A DNA stretch of 64,000 nt, taken from the NCBI GenBank assembly GCA_910586995.1, contig CAJUKZ010000001.1:186001-250000 (forward strand). The letters run 5' to 3'. The stretch is from an uncultured Muribaculaceae bacterium. Lineage in GTDB: Bacteria > Bacteroidota > Bacteroidia > Bacteroidales > Muribaculaceae. The notes under the pieces were generated by a model, which saw only the letters and a program-made list of their open reading frames with translations, had not been told where the DNA came from and made no database searches. Shown piece after piece: positions 26,907 to 36,368 of the stretch (the stretch's first letter is position 1; the number at the start of each line of letters is the position of its first letter). A program made the translations under genes and the position numbers.

Positions 26907-27923
26907 ATGCGAGACCTATTTAAAATATTGATGTTTAGCATTGTGGCTATGCTTTGTGCTTGCGGGTCCAAGGACAAGTTCGAGATAGAGGGCACACTTG
27001 CCGGCGGCGAGACGCAAAGTTTACGCTTCATTTATTACGGTGATGGTGCAGTAAAGGTTATTCCCGGAGCTGCCCGCGATGGAAAATTCAGGGTGGAGGG
27101 AGTCTCTGCAGAACCTGCGATAGTCGACATATTGGCTAACGACGGCCGTGTGATCGGGCGAGTGTTTGCAGCCAATGGCGACAGGATAACTTGCAATCTC
27201 AACCGCACAGCTCCGTGGGAGATAGAGGTTGAGGGTACAGATGAGAATGTAAGATGGTCCGGATTCATCCGCGACAATGCCGGAGCCTACAGCAAGGCTG
27301 ATACGGCTGCCGTCAATAGCGCGATAGCTTCATATATCAAATCCCATCCTGATGATGTGGTGTCTACCCTGCTGCTTGTCACCGGCTATGATTGCCATGA
27401 AGATCCCACGTCGGCCACACATCTGCTCGAGGCAATAAATCCTGAAGTAAGGCCTATGAGTCTTGCCGGGCCGCTTGTAACGATGCTTTCAGGTGTCAGT
27501 TCACGTCCCGACAGCATTGGAGCATTCCGCTACTATTATAATGCCGATACGCTGCGGCTGTTCGACAGGCGAAAGGCTCAGGTATCGCTCATCAGCTTCA
27601 CTGCGGCAGCCGATGGCGCTGGCAGGGCCGACTCTATCTTGAGGATGTTGCGGTCGTCGCGCAAGGATTTTTCCAAGGGAAAACTCCAGATACTTGACCT
27701 TGGCCTGAGTACAGACAGTTTCACATGGCGGAGGAGCACGCGCCCCGACAGTGCTGTATGGCAGCAGGGATGGCTTCCCGGATCAGTGGCTACAAAAGGT
27801 CTGGAAAATGCGGCTGTAGGACGTTTGCCGTGGTTTGTGGTTTCAGATTCGTCGGGTCTCATACTCTACCGTGGAAGTTCGGCATCGGCGGCCAGATCTG
27901 CAATAGATAATATCCTTAGATAA
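26907..27923 (+). CDS. DUF4369-like lipoprotein with degenerate thioredoxin-like fold
   Basis: A 338-residue probable lipoprotein. The signal sequence ends in a lipobox (MLCAC, acylated C19), followed by a beta-rich domain like DUF4369 (about 25-110), a helical middle, and a C-terminal region resembling the thioredoxin/TlpA arrangement common after DUF4369 (LPWFVVSDSSGLILYRG). There is no CxxC pair where a thiol-disulphide oxidoreductase would need it, so any thioredoxin-like domain is probably non-catalytic. It precedes comM by 22 bp. Confidence 0.65.
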   Translation: MRDLFKILMFSIVAMLCACGSKDKFEIEGTLAGGETQSLRFIYYGDGAVKVIPGAARDGKFRVEGVSAEPAIVDILANDGRVIGRVFAANGDRITCNLNRTAPWEIEVEGTDENVRWSGFIRDNAGAYSKADTAAVNSAIASYIKSHPDDVVSTLLLVTGYDCHEDPTSATHLLEAINPEVRPMSLAGPLVTMLSGVSSRPDSIGAFRYYYNADTLRLFDRRKAQVSLISFTAAADGAGRADSILRMLRSSRKDFSKGKLQILDLGLSTDSFTWRRSTRPDSAVWQQGWLPGSVATKGLENAAVGRLPWFVVSDSSGLILYRGSSASAARSAIDNILR

Positions 27924-27945
27924 AAATCATAATCATTTCTCTCCC

Positions 27946-29505
27946 ATGCTTGTAAAGACCTTCGGGGCAGCTGTCAACGGAATTGACGCCATCACTATCA
28001 CTATTGAGGTCCTCGCCCAGCGCGGATCGTTGTTCAGCATTGTCGGGTTGCCTGACAAGGCCGTGAAGGAGAGTTCGCAGCGTGTGCAGTCGGCCATAGT
28101 GCAGAGTGGACTTCAGTTTCCAAGGCGCAATATTGTGATCAACATGTCGCCTGCCGATGTTAAGAAAGAGGGCGCAGCCTATGATCTTCCCATAGCGGTC
28201 GGAATGCTCGCAGCTTCGGAGATCATAAAGGCCGACATGATGCAGGAATTCATGATCATGGGGGAATTGTCGCTCGATGGTACGGTGCTTCCGATACGTG
28301 GTGCATTGCCGATGGCCATACTTGCCCGCAGCATGGGAATACGTGGGATGATAGTCCCGGAGGCGAACGCGCGCGAAGCCGCCGTAGTCAATAATCTCGA
28401 CGTATACGGAGTGAAGAATCTGCGCCAGGTTGTGGATTTCCTTAATGGCGATGCAGAGTTGTCGCCCACGATAGTTGACACGCGTGCGGAGTTCGCTAAA
28501 GCTTCGGCTCATTTCGATTTCGACTTCTCGGAGGTCAAAGGACAAGAACAGGTCAAGCGTGCTCTTGAGGTAGCCTGCGCCGGCGGTCACAATGTGCTGA
28601 TGGTTGGTGCGCCGGGTTCTGGCAAATCTATGGTAGCCAAACGTCTGCCTTCGATAATGCCTCCGCTGACGCTCTCGGAGGCGTTGGAGACAACGAAGAT
28701 ACATTCGGTCTCCGGAAGCCTTAAATCAGGATCTATGCTGATGACCACACGTCCGTTCCGCGCACCGCATCATTCAATATCTTCTGTAGCTCTGGTAGGT
28801 GGTGGCAGCAATCCGATGCCCGGAGAGATCTCGCTGGCACACAACGGTGTATTGTTTCTCGACGAATTCGCCGAATTTCCGAGGCAAGTGCTCGAGGTGC
28901 TGCGGCAACCCCTCGAGGACAGGCATATATGTGTATCGAGAGCGAAATATACGGTAGACTATCCGGCGGGCTTCATGCTTGTGGCCTCCATGAATCCATG
29001 TCCGTGTGGCAATTATAATAATCCGGGGAAACCATGCACCTGCATGCCCGGTGCTGTAAGCCGTTATCTCGGGCGTATATCCGGCCCGTTGCTCGACCGA
29101 ATCGACATACAGGTTGAGATCATGCCCGTACCGTTTGAGAAACTGTCGTCTATGACTGACGGAGAGTCTTCAGAAACTATACGCAGGCGCGTTGTGGAGG
29201 CGAGGGCCATACAGGCTGTCAGGTTTGCCAGAGAGGATGGCATACACTGCAATGCACAGATGAATTCCCGGCTTATGCGCACACACTGCAGGCTTGATGA
29301 GGAGTGCACACGCATTCTGCGTGATTCGATGACACGCTACAATATGTCGGCCCGCGCCTATGACCGCATACTGAAAGTGGCGCGCACTATTGCAGACCTT
29401 GCTGCATCGCCGGAGATTTCGGCGGAACACATGTATGAGGCTGTGTCCTACCGTAACCTTGACCGTGCGTCGTGGGGTGCATCTGCTTCCCCTCAGCCAT
29501 TCTGA
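27946..29505 (+). CDS. comM: YifB/ComM family Mg-chelatase-like AAA+ ATPase
   Basis: A 519-residue AAA+ protein with an N-terminal Lon-protease-like (ChlI) domain (about 15-135), the ATPase core with Walker A GAPGSGKS, Walker B VLFLDEFAEF, and a C-terminal lid domain (about 400-500). ComM is a hexameric branch-migration helicase that helps integrate incoming DNA during natural transformation in Vibrio; in Bacteroidota the role is less studied. The Cys-rich segment CPCGNYNNPGKPCTC is the usual zinc-like insert of this family. Confidence 0.92.
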   Translation: MLVKTFGAAVNGIDAITITIEVLAQRGSLFSIVGLPDKAVKESSQRVQSAIVQSGLQFPRRNIVINMSPADVKKEGAAYDLPIAVGMLAASEIIKADMMQEFMIMGELSLDGTVLPIRGALPMAILARSMGIRGMIVPEANAREAAVVNNLDVYGVKNLRQVVDFLNGDAELSPTIVDTRAEFAKASAHFDFDFSEVKGQEQVKRALEVACAGGHNVLMVGAPGSGKSMVAKRLPSIMPPLTLSEALETTKIHSVSGSLKSGSMLMTTRPFRAPHHSISSVALVGGGSNPMPGEISLAHNGVLFLDEFAEFPRQVLEVLRQPLEDRHICVSRAKYTVDYPAGFMLVASMNPCPCGNYNNPGKPCTCMPGAVSRYLGRISGPLLDRIDIQVEIMPVPFEKLSSMTDGESSETIRRRVVEARAIQAVRFAREDGIHCNAQMNSRLMRTHCRLDEECTRILRDSMTRYNMSARAYDRILKVARTIADLAASPEISAEHMYEAVSYRNLDRASWGASASPQPF

Positions 29506-29517
29506 TTATCGGTGTGG

Positions 29518-29539
29518 AAGGCCGGTATTTCGCCTTTTT
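29518..29539 (+). terminator. Possible terminator after comM
   Basis: AAGGC and GCCTT pair across a 9-nt loop, followed by a short T run. The stem is only 5 bp, so this is a modest call, placed 13 bp after the comM stop. Confidence 0.45.
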
Positions 29540-29582
29540 ATGAATTTTTCAGTAAAAAAGTTGATTTTCATATCGCTCATGA

Positions 29583-29615
29583 TTGTTATTCATACGATTA
29601 TTTGTCGTAAATTTG
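29583..29615 (+). promoter_or_regulatory. Promoter of the pseudouridine synthase gene
   Basis: TTG (29583-29585), 22 bp, TAAATTTG (29608-29615). Transcription from here would give a leader of about 160 nt before the ATG at 29782. That leader contains two small hairpins: CGGAT/ATCCG at 29667-29681, and TGCC-GAGA-GGCA with a GNRA-type loop at 29728-29739. Confidence 0.5.
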
Positions 29616-29781
29616 CAGAAATTAAACCCATAAGCTTATAAATCAATTAATCTGGTAAGTATACGGCGGATATGACATCCGACAGGGAATGATTCAAAGG
29701 GTATTCAACCTATCTTTATATATTTATTGCCGAGAGGCATCCACTACTGTTTAATCAAACAAGCATTATTTTTCAACTATC

Positions 29782-31341
29782 ATGGAGATTAACGAAAAGA
29801 AGCCTAAAAGACCGCGCATAGGTGAGAACCGTGTGGCCGGTGCAGACTCATCCGATTATGTAAGCCGCGAGAATCCATCAGCCGACGCTCAGGAGCACAA
29901 TGCAGAGCATTCTTCGACGGAATACGACCGTCAGGGAGGATATGGCAGGCCGTATAATTCTCAAGGAGGCTACAACCGTCGCCCCGGAGGCTATAATAAT
30001 CAGGGTAACTACAATCGACAGAGAACATACAACAACCAGGGCGGCTACAACAACCGTCAGGGTGGTTACAACCGTTACGACAATCAGAACGGGGGCTATC
30101 GTCCGCGTCCCAATTTCCGTCAGGTAGCAGAAGGTGCTAACGACAACACCGCTCCTGTTTCGGAAGGAAGCGAGAATACCCAGCAGGAGGGTGGATACAC
30201 CCCGCGCCAGCAGGGTTATACCCCTCGTCCGTTCAACAACCGTCCTTACAATAACAACCGTCAGGGTGGCTATAACAACCAGGGTGGACAGCGCCCCTAT
30301 AACAACAACCGTCCTTACAATAATAACCGTCAGGGTGGTTACAACAATCAGGGCGGTCAGCGTCCTTATAACAACAACCGCCAGGGCGGCTACAACAATC
30401 AGGGTGGCCAGCGTCCCTATAACAACAACCGTCAGGGTGGCTACAACAACCAAGGTGGTTACAACCAGCGTCCTTACAATAACAACCGTCAGGGCGGCTA
30501 CAACAATCAGGGTGGCCAGCGTCCCTACAACAACCGCCAGAACGGTGCGTTCCCGCGTCAGGGCAAGAGCTTCGTGCCTCGTCCCAAGCGCGTGGAATAT
30601 GAAATGCCCGTTATAGATCCGAACGAGCAGATCCGTCTGAATAAGTTCATGGCTAATGCTGGCCTTTGCTCGCGTCGTGAGGCCGACCTCTACATACAGC
30701 AGGGACTTGTCAAGGTAAATGGTGAGGTAGCCACTGAACTGGGTACAAAGATCTCCCACAGCGATGTGGTTGAATACAACGAAAAAGTTGTGGCTCTGGA
30801 GCGCAAGTGCTACATCCTGCTCAACAAGCCTAAAGACTGTGTTACCACAAGCGACGATCCTAATGGCCGCACTACCGTGATGGATATAGTCAAGGGTGCT
30901 TGCGAGGAGAGAATATATCCTGTGGGCCGTCTCGACCGCAATACCACAGGTGTGCTGCTGCTCACCAATGATGGCGATCTGGCATCCAAGCTTACACATC
31001 CCAAGTATGTGAAGAAGAAAATATACCATGTATGGACCGATAAGGATATCGCTGAAGAAGACATGCAGCGCATCGCCGATGGCATTGAGCTTGAGGACGG
31101 ACCTATACATGCCGATGCCATATCATATGCCACGGAGACAGACCGCAATCAGGCCGGTATAGAGATACATTCCGGACGCAACCGTATTGTGCGCCGAATA
31201 TTCGAGACTCTTGGCTATCACGTCACGAAGCTTGACCGCGTATACTTTGCCGGACTGACAAAGAAAAACCTTCCCCGTGGACGTTGGCGTTATCTCACTC
31301 AGGAGGAGGTAAACTTCCTGAAGATGGGTTCTTTTGAATAA
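29782..31341 (+). CDS. RsuA/RluB-family rRNA pseudouridine synthase with long repetitive N-terminal extension
   Basis: A 519-residue protein. Residues 1-48 are charged, and 49-256 are a low-complexity array of Gly, Asn, Gln, Tyr and Arg built on a 17-residue unit ([17 protein letters not shown]). The enzyme part begins with an S4 RNA-binding domain (about 284-345), then the pseudouridine synthase domain with catalytic D385 in GRLDRNTTG. The core isomerises a specific uridine in rRNA. The extension resembles RGG/prion-like disordered regions and probably adds RNA binding or self-association; that is inference. It has its own promoter and long leader, and asnS follows 41 bp downstream. Confidence 0.88.
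   Translation: MEINEKKPKRPRIGENRVAGADSSDYVSRENPSADAQEHNAEHSSTEYDRQGGYGRPYNSQGGYNRRPGGYNNQGNYNRQRTYNNQGGYNNRQGGYNRYDNQNGGYRPRPNFRQVAEGANDNTAPVSEGSENTQQEGGYTPRQQGYTPRPFNNRPYNNNRQGGYNNQGGQRPYNNNRPYNNNRQGGYNNQGGQRPYNNNRQGGYNNQGGQRPYNNNRQGGYNNQGGYNQRPYNNNRQGGYNNQGGQRPYNNRQNGAFPRQGKSFVPRPKRVEYEMPVIDPNEQIRLNKFMANAGLCSRREADLYIQQGLVKVNGEVATELGTKISHSDVVEYNEKVVALERKCYILLNKPKDCVTTSDDPNGRTTVMDIVKGACEERIYPVGRLDRNTTGVLLLTNDGDLASKLTHPKYVKKKIYHVWTDKDIAEEDMQRIADGIELEDGPIHADAISYATETDRNQAGIEIHSGRNRIVRRIFETLGYHVTKLDRVYFAGLTKKNLPRGRWRYLTQEEVNFLKMGSFE
29926..30549 (+). repeat. In-frame tandem repeats coding for the Gly/Asn/Tyr/Gln/Arg-rich region
   Basis: The best-conserved part (about 30240-30540) repeats with a period of 51 bp (17 codons), with units such as CGTCCTTATAACAACAACCG and CAGGGCGGCTACAACAATCA differing mainly at third codon positions. 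All units stay in frame. The pattern implies expansion by slippage or recombination under selection for the encoded amino acids. Confidence 0.9.
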
Positions 31342-31382
31342 CCCGAATACGGAACTACAATCACTTCATTCACAATTCACGC

Positions 31383-32771
31383 ATGAAAAGAACTAAGATA
31401 GCCAAACTCTTCGATCCGGCTCTTGTAGGGCAGGAGGTAAGTGTGAAAGGTTGGGTTCGCACCCGCCGTGGCAACAAGCATGTGCAATTCGTGGCGCTCA
31501 ACGACGGCTCTACGATACGCAATATACAGATAGTGTTCGACATGGCCCAGTTTACCGACGAGCAACTCAAGAGCGTTACCACAGGTTCGTCGGTGCATGT
31601 GGAGGGCATTCTGGTCGAGTCTATGGGCAAAGGACAGAGCTACGAGATTCAGGCCCGCACGCTTGAAATCTACGGTGTGGCTGATCCCGAGAAATATCCT
31701 CTGCAGAAGAAAGGTCATACTCTTGAATTCCTGCGCGAGATCGCGCATCTGCGTCCGCGTACAAACACCTTCGGTGCAGTACTCCGTGTGCGCAGCGCAC
31801 TGGCTTTCGCCGTGCACAGATTCTTTCAGGAACGCGGGTTCTATTATCTCAACACCCCTCTGATCACAGCAAGTGACTGCGAGGGAGCTGGCGAGATGTT
31901 TCAGGTGACTACTCTTGATCTCAACGATCTTCCTAAGACGGAAGATGGCAAAGTGGATTTCTCAGGCGACTTCTTCGGCAAGGCAACGGCACTTACAGTG
32001 TCGGGTCAGCTTGAAGGCGAGCTCGGAGCCACAGCCTTAGGTGAGATCTACACTTTCGGTCCTACTTTCCGTGCCGAGAACTCTAATACTCCGCGCCACC
32101 TGGCCGAGTTCTGGATGATAGAGCCTGAAATGGCTTTCTACGACATCCACGACAATATGGATCTGGCCGAGGATTTCGTGAAATATTGCATCAACTATGC
32201 TCTCGAGAATTGCAAGGATGATATCGACTTCCTGTCTGAGATGTACGACAAGGAACTGATAGAGCGTCTGCGCAGCGTAGTCGACAACTCTTTCGCACGC
32301 ATTACGTATACAGAAGGCATAGAGTTGCTTCAGAATTCCGGCCACAAGTTCGAGTTCCCGGTCTACTGGGGCGCTGATCTCCAGAGCGAGCATGAGCGCT
32401 ATCTTGTAGAGCACTACTTCAAGAAGCCTGTCATAATGACTGACTATCCTAAGGAGATCAAGGCTTTCTATATGAAGCAGAATGCCGACGGTAAGACTGT
32501 GCGTGGCATGGATGTGCTTTTCCCCCGTATCGGCGAGATAATCGGTGGATCGGAGCGTGAGGAGAACTACGACAAGCTCATGGCGCGTATCGAAGAACTC
32601 GATATTCCTATGAAGGACATGTGGTGGTATCTCGATACCCGACGTTTCGGAACTGTGCCTCACAGTGGTTTTGGTCTTGGTTTCGAACGCCTTGTGCTGT
32701 TTGTAACGGGTATGACCAACATCCGCGACGTGATTCCTTTCCCGCGTACTCCCAAGAATGCGGAATTCTGA
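31383..32771 (+). CDS. asnS: Asparagine-tRNA ligase
   Basis: A 462-residue class II synthetase that charges tRNA-Asn. It has the N-terminal OB-fold anticodon-binding domain ([20 protein letters not shown]), motif 2 (FRAENS) and motif 3 ([12 protein letters not shown]). The absence of an Asp-specific insertion, the length, and the [12 protein letters not shown] segment separate it from AspRS. It follows the pseudouridine synthase by 41 bp on the same strand and ends before a strong hairpin. Confidence 0.96.
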   Translation: MKRTKIAKLFDPALVGQEVSVKGWVRTRRGNKHVQFVALNDGSTIRNIQIVFDMAQFTDEQLKSVTTGSSVHVEGILVESMGKGQSYEIQARTLEIYGVADPEKYPLQKKGHTLEFLREIAHLRPRTNTFGAVLRVRSALAFAVHRFFQERGFYYLNTPLITASDCEGAGEMFQVTTLDLNDLPKTEDGKVDFSGDFFGKATALTVSGQLEGELGATALGEIYTFGPTFRAENSNTPRHLAEFWMIEPEMAFYDIHDNMDLAEDFVKYCINYALENCKDDIDFLSEMYDKELIERLRSVVDNSFARITYTEGIELLQNSGHKFEFPVYWGADLQSEHERYLVEHYFKKPVIMTDYPKEIKAFYMKQNADGKTVRGMDVLFPRIGEIIGGSEREENYDKLMARIEELDIPMKDMWWYLDTRRFGTVPHSGFGLGFERLVLFVTGMTNIRDVIPFPRTPKNAEF

Positions 32772-32795
32772 TCCGTATACGCTTTTATAATATTC

Positions 32796-32837
32796 CGGCG
32801 GCCGCGATTTTCACAAATCGTGGCCGCCGTACTTATT
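32796..32837 (+). terminator. Strong hairpin after asnS
   Basis: CGGCGGCCGCGATTT and AAATCGTGGCCGCCG form a 15-bp stem with one G-T pair and a 4-nt TCAC loop, followed by TACTTATTTG. It lies 24 bp after the asnS stop in the gap between convergent genes, so it could serve both strands, although neither side has a perfect T-run. Confidence 0.65.
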
Positions 32838-32977
32838 TGAAAAAACAATAAAGCTATGTGGCTAAAATATCGTTTGCCGCCGCAGGCGGACATTAGTATG
32901 GATGAATCAGCGTTGCCTATAGCTTATCCAATCGTAATAACCGATGCAAAGTTAAGGCTTGCGCCGGGGCTTTGAAA
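32796..32977 (-). ncRNA. Candidate small RNA in the asnS-helicase convergent gap (speculative)
   Basis: The minus strand has TTTC (32974-32977), 19 bp, TAACTTTG (32947-32954), one mismatch from a consensus promoter. It points into a gene-free stretch that contains a CCGCC-TGC-GGCGG hairpin and ends at the strong hairpin at 32796-32829. No reading frame of note lies there. This would give a transcript of about 145 nt. There is no direct proof of transcription. Confidence 0.3.
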
Positions 32978-33029
32978 TACCTAAAAACAGTGATTTTAGG
33001 GTCTTGGACACATTTATCGATGATAAAAG

Positions 33030-34454
33030 TCAACTGTTCATCCATTCCGATGGTCCTATGAAGTAGAGATTGCGGCGGGCGCGGGATACGGATGTATACA
33101 GCCATCTGTACAGATCAAGGCCTACAGCATCCTGCGGTATGTAGCCGACATCGACAAATACGTTGTCCCACTGTCCGCCCTGGGCTTTATGGCACGTGAC
33201 GGCATAGCCGAATTTCATTTGCAACGCATTGTAGTATGGGTCTGTGCGCAGATCGCGCAGGCGGGTCTGCAAAGGTGTGTCGGATGAATATTTCTCAGGA
33301 TCGTTGATCACGCGGGCAAACAGGTTTTCAGTCTGTGCGGCTGTCAGGGCTGCTGTCTCGGTGCGCAGGTTGTCGAGCATAATCTTTGCGTCGAATTCTA
33401 TATCCGGCCTGTCTGTCATGCAAAGGCGCACATCGGCGAATATCATGCCGTACTTTATTTCCGTTCCATAGACGGCGTTCACGGTCATTGAATCGCCATT
33501 GGCTATGAATGGCAGTCTTTTTACTTTAGAGGCCCAGAAGTAGTTGTTTTTGGACGCGAGCAGCAAGTCTCCTGCACACAGTTCCTCCTCCCTGTAGAGG
33601 ATATGCCGTCTGATGCCGGAATTAAACTGCATGGCGCGAGCGTTGGAGCGGGTGATGAGAATTGTCTCCCTGACGCCGTCTTGGCCGTAGGCGGCCTCTA
33701 AAGCGTCAATAAGCTCCTCTGTCGGTACGACGTGCACATCTGTAAAGCCTTTGGCGAAGATTTTGGGTTCGGGGAGAGGATCGAGGCGCATGGATTTCCT
33801 GAGCCATGTGGCATTGTAGAGGATTCCGGACCTCGCACCCTGGCGGCTGGTGCGTGTGAGTGTGGCGCGTGTGACCTTGAGACCGAAACTTCCGAGTACG
33901 GCGGCATCCATAGCCGGGGATTCGCTGCTGCCAACAGGCGGAAGCTGGGCTGTGTCGCCGAGCAGTATCAGACGGCAGTTGTCGCCGGTGTATACGTAGT
34001 GTATCAGGTCGCGGAGAAGGTCTGTACCTGTGCGTTCGTCGCCGCCGGATATCATTGAAGCCTCATCCACGATAAAGACCGCGTCGTGGAGCTTGTTTTC
34101 CTGCATGGCGGCTACCGTGGAACTGTGATCCGATAAAGTCGGATGTCTGTAGATTTTGCGGTGTATCGTGAATGCTTGGTGGTCGGCGTATGCAGCGAAT
34201 ACTTTGGCTGCACGGCCTGTGGGGGCAAGCAATACTGATGTTCTCCTGATATGCCGGAGCGCTTTTACAAGCGCTCCGGTCAGGGATGTCTTGCCTGTGC
34301 CTGCGTAGCCGTTGAGCAGGAACACACGTTCTGCTGTTCCATCCGGCGGGGCGCACACGAATTCTGCCAATGCAGCCACGACCATAGCCTGTTGCTCATT
34401 GGGGACGTAAGACAGGTTGCAGGCTATGAGCCTTGCAAATTCGATGGCATCCAT
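33030..34454 (-). CDS. Superfamily 1 helicase/AAA ATPase, RecD/Dda-like
   Basis: A 474-residue ATPase with Walker A NGYAGTGKTSL, Walker B VFIVDEASMIS, a LLGDTAQLPPVG motif III, the TCHKAQGGQWDNVF motif V and VSRARRNLYF motif VI. It is close in length and layout to phage T4 Dda and to the helicase core of RecD, which move 5' to 3' on DNA. No nuclease or RecBC-type partner is adjacent; the RecB-like gene at 39560 is on the same strand 5 kb upstream. It is the last gene of the minus-strand run, 53 bp after cysS. Confidence 0.88.
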   Translation of the reverse strand: MDAIEFARLIACNLSYVPNEQQAMVVAALAEFVCAPPDGTAERVFLLNGYAGTGKTSLTGALVKALRHIRRTSVLLAPTGRAAKVFAAYADHQAFTIHRKIYRHPTLSDHSSTVAAMQENKLHDAVFIVDEASMISGGDERTGTDLLRDLIHYVYTGDNCRLILLGDTAQLPPVGSSESPAMDAAVLGSFGLKVTRATLTRTSRQGARSGILYNATWLRKSMRLDPLPEPKIFAKGFTDVHVVPTEELIDALEAAYGQDGVRETILITRSNARAMQFNSGIRRHILYREEELCAGDLLLASKNNYFWASKVKRLPFIANGDSMTVNAVYGTEIKYGMIFADVRLCMTDRPDIEFDAKIMLDNLRTETAALTAAQTENLFARVINDPEKYSSDTPLQTRLRDLRTDPYYNALQMKFGYAVTCHKAQGGQWDNVFVDVGYIPQDAVGLDLYRWLYTSVSRARRNLYFIGPSEWMNS

Positions 34455-34507
34455 AGCAGTGTGTTTGCGCCGCAGGGGATTCTTATTTCTTGCCTGAATG
34501 CAAGCTC

Positions 34508-36001
34508 TTATTTAAGGCTCCATTCGAAGCCGTCCTTGGTGTCCTTGACTTCAAATCCTATTTCTGAGAGCCGGTTGCGTATCATGTCGCATGTGGGCCA
34601 ATCCTTTTTGGCTTTGGCTTCCTTGCGGATCTCCAGCAGCAGATCCACGGCATCTTCAAAGGGCTTTATCGACGAAGCTCCTTGTTCCGCGCCATCGCCT
34701 GCGATTTCGGTGCGTATTCCGAGAATTTCGACAAGGAAGGTATCCATCACCCTGCGCAATGTGGCCAGATCATCTGCTGTTGCAGTAGCTTTTCCATCGT
34801 TGATGGAGTTGATGATGCGCACTGCATCGAACAGAGTGGCTATCACTACCGGTGTGTTGAGATCATCGTCCATAGCCTCGTAGCAGCGCTGTTCGAGATC
34901 ACCGACCGATACAGTCGATGTGGCGGAAGGCTGGAGTTTGGTCAGTCGTCTGTAGCCTTCGAGCATTCGGCCGAGAGCCTTTTCCGCTCCCTGCAGTGCT
35001 GCATTGCTGAAGTCTACAGTGCCTCCGTAGTGGGCCTGCAGGATGAAGAAACGTATGGTCATAGGAGAGTAGGGCTGTTCGAGCAGCTTGTGTGCGCCTG
35101 TGAAGAATTCGTCAAGCGTTATGAAGTTGCCGAGCGACTTGCCCATTTTCTTTCCGTCAATGGTGATCATATTGTTGTGCATCCAGTACTTTACAGACGG
35201 ATGACCGTTGTGGGTTGTGGATTGCGCTATCTCGCATTCGTGGTGCGGGAATTTAAGGTCCATGCCTCCACCATGTATGTCGAATGTTTTCCCGAGGTAT
35301 TTTTCACTCATTGTAGAGCATTCCAGATGCCATCCGGGGAAGCCTTCGCTCCAGGGCGACGGCCAGTGCATGATGTGTTCCGGCGCAGCTTTCTTCCAGA
35401 GTGCGAAGTCGGCGGGATTGCGCTTCTCGCTCTGTCCGTCCAGGGCACGTGTCGTGGCCAGAAGTTCGTCTATGTTTCGTCCGGATAGACGTCCGTAGCC
35501 GTAATCCTTGTTGAACTTGGGCACGTCGAAATATACCGAACCCTCGCTTTCGTAGGCATATCCGGAATCGAGTATCTTCTTTATATATTCGATCTGCTCG
35601 ATAATGTGTCCGGATGCGTGAGGCTCGATAGACGGAGGAAGCACATTCAGGGCTTCCATAGCGCGGTGATAGCGGTTGAGGTAATACTGGACTACCTCCA
35701 TCGGCTCAAGTTGCTCGATACGCGCTTTTTTCGCGATTTTGTCTTCTCCGTCGTCGGCGTCGTGCTCAAGATGGCCTACGTCGGTGATGTTGCGGACGTA
35801 GCGGACCTTGTAGCCCAGATGGCGCAGGTAGCGGAAAAGGATGTCGAACGTTATGGCCGGGCGGGCATGACCAAGATGTCCGTCGCCGTAGACCGTAGGC
35901 CCGCAGACGTACATGCCCACGCTTTCTTCATGTATCGGCTTGAATGTCTCTTTCTGTCGGGAGAGGGAGTTGTAGATGGTCAGGTTATGTTGCTTGATCA
36001 T
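34508..36001 (-). CDS. cysS: Cysteine-tRNA ligase
   Basis: A 497-residue class I synthetase that charges tRNA-Cys. The zinc ligand C33 is in [12 protein letters not shown], the HIGH motif is HLGH (42-45), and KMSKS appears as KKMGKS. The C-terminal DALR-type anticodon region is present. The ATG at 36001 is 30 bp after the DUF3467 gene. Part of the minus-strand housekeeping run. Confidence 0.97.
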   Translation of the reverse strand: MIKQHNLTIYNSLSRQKETFKPIHEESVGMYVCGPTVYGDGHLGHARPAITFDILFRYLRHLGYKVRYVRNITDVGHLEHDADDGEDKIAKKARIEQLEPMEVVQYYLNRYHRAMEALNVLPPSIEPHASGHIIEQIEYIKKILDSGYAYESEGSVYFDVPKFNKDYGYGRLSGRNIDELLATTRALDGQSEKRNPADFALWKKAAPEHIMHWPSPWSEGFPGWHLECSTMSEKYLGKTFDIHGGGMDLKFPHHECEIAQSTTHNGHPSVKYWMHNNMITIDGKKMGKSLGNFITLDEFFTGAHKLLEQPYSPMTIRFFILQAHYGGTVDFSNAALQGAEKALGRMLEGYRRLTKLQPSATSTVSVGDLEQRCYEAMDDDLNTPVVIATLFDAVRIINSINDGKATATADDLATLRRVMDTFLVEILGIRTEIAGDGAEQGASSIKPFEDAVDLLLEIRKEAKAKKDWPTCDMIRNRLSEIGFEVKDTKDGFEWSLK

Positions 36002-36031
36002 GCTGTCCGGGTTGTTTGGTGTATTTTTATA

Positions 36032-36367
36032 TCAGGCTTCGAAGGGGTTGGGAATATCGCCGCCCTGTCCGCCTTGTCCGTTCATATTTTTAGGCAATTT
36101 CTGCTCTATTGTGCCGAATGTAGCTTCATACTTGCGGATGTTGTCCTGGAGGGCGAACATGAGGTTCTTGGCGTTTTCAGGAGTCATAATGATGCGGCTC
36201 TGCACGCGGGGATTGGGTGTGCGGGGAGTGAGCAGCATGAAGTCGAGGAATACATCGTTAGGGCCGTGTACTATCAGGGCGAGGTTGGAATACACGCCAC
36301 CGGCCAGTTCCGGCGACAGATCTATTTCGAGAGAGGGCATTTTTTCGTTGTTGTTCTTGTTGTCCAT
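36032..36367 (-). CDS. DUF3467 family protein
   Basis: A 111-residue cytoplasmic protein matching the small Bacteroidota DUF3467 family. The core is a beta-rich segment (EIDLSPELAGGVYSNLALIV followed by SPTPRxR-like TPNPRVQSRIIMTPENAK). The C-terminus is Gly/Gln-rich. I know no function for it. It starts 1 bp after the stop of the NigD-like lipoprotein gene and is followed by cysS. Confidence 0.8.
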   Translation of the reverse strand: MDNKNNNEKMPSLEIDLSPELAGGVYSNLALIVHGPNDVFLDFMLLTPRTPNPRVQSRIIMTPENAKNLMFALQDNIRKYEATFGTIEQKLPKNMNGQGGQGGDIPNPFEA

Positions 36368-36368
36368 A

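Noticed and set aside
29926..30549. Repeat array considered as a CRISPR array
   Set aside because: Units are contiguous, in frame, and have no unique spacers; they encode an amino-acid repeat in an intact gene.
29878..31110. A 410-codon minus-strand frame with Val/Thr/Leu repeats opposite the pseudouridine synthase
   Set aside because: Its repeats are the reverse reading of the coding 51-bp repeats on the plus strand; it has no start context or family resemblance.
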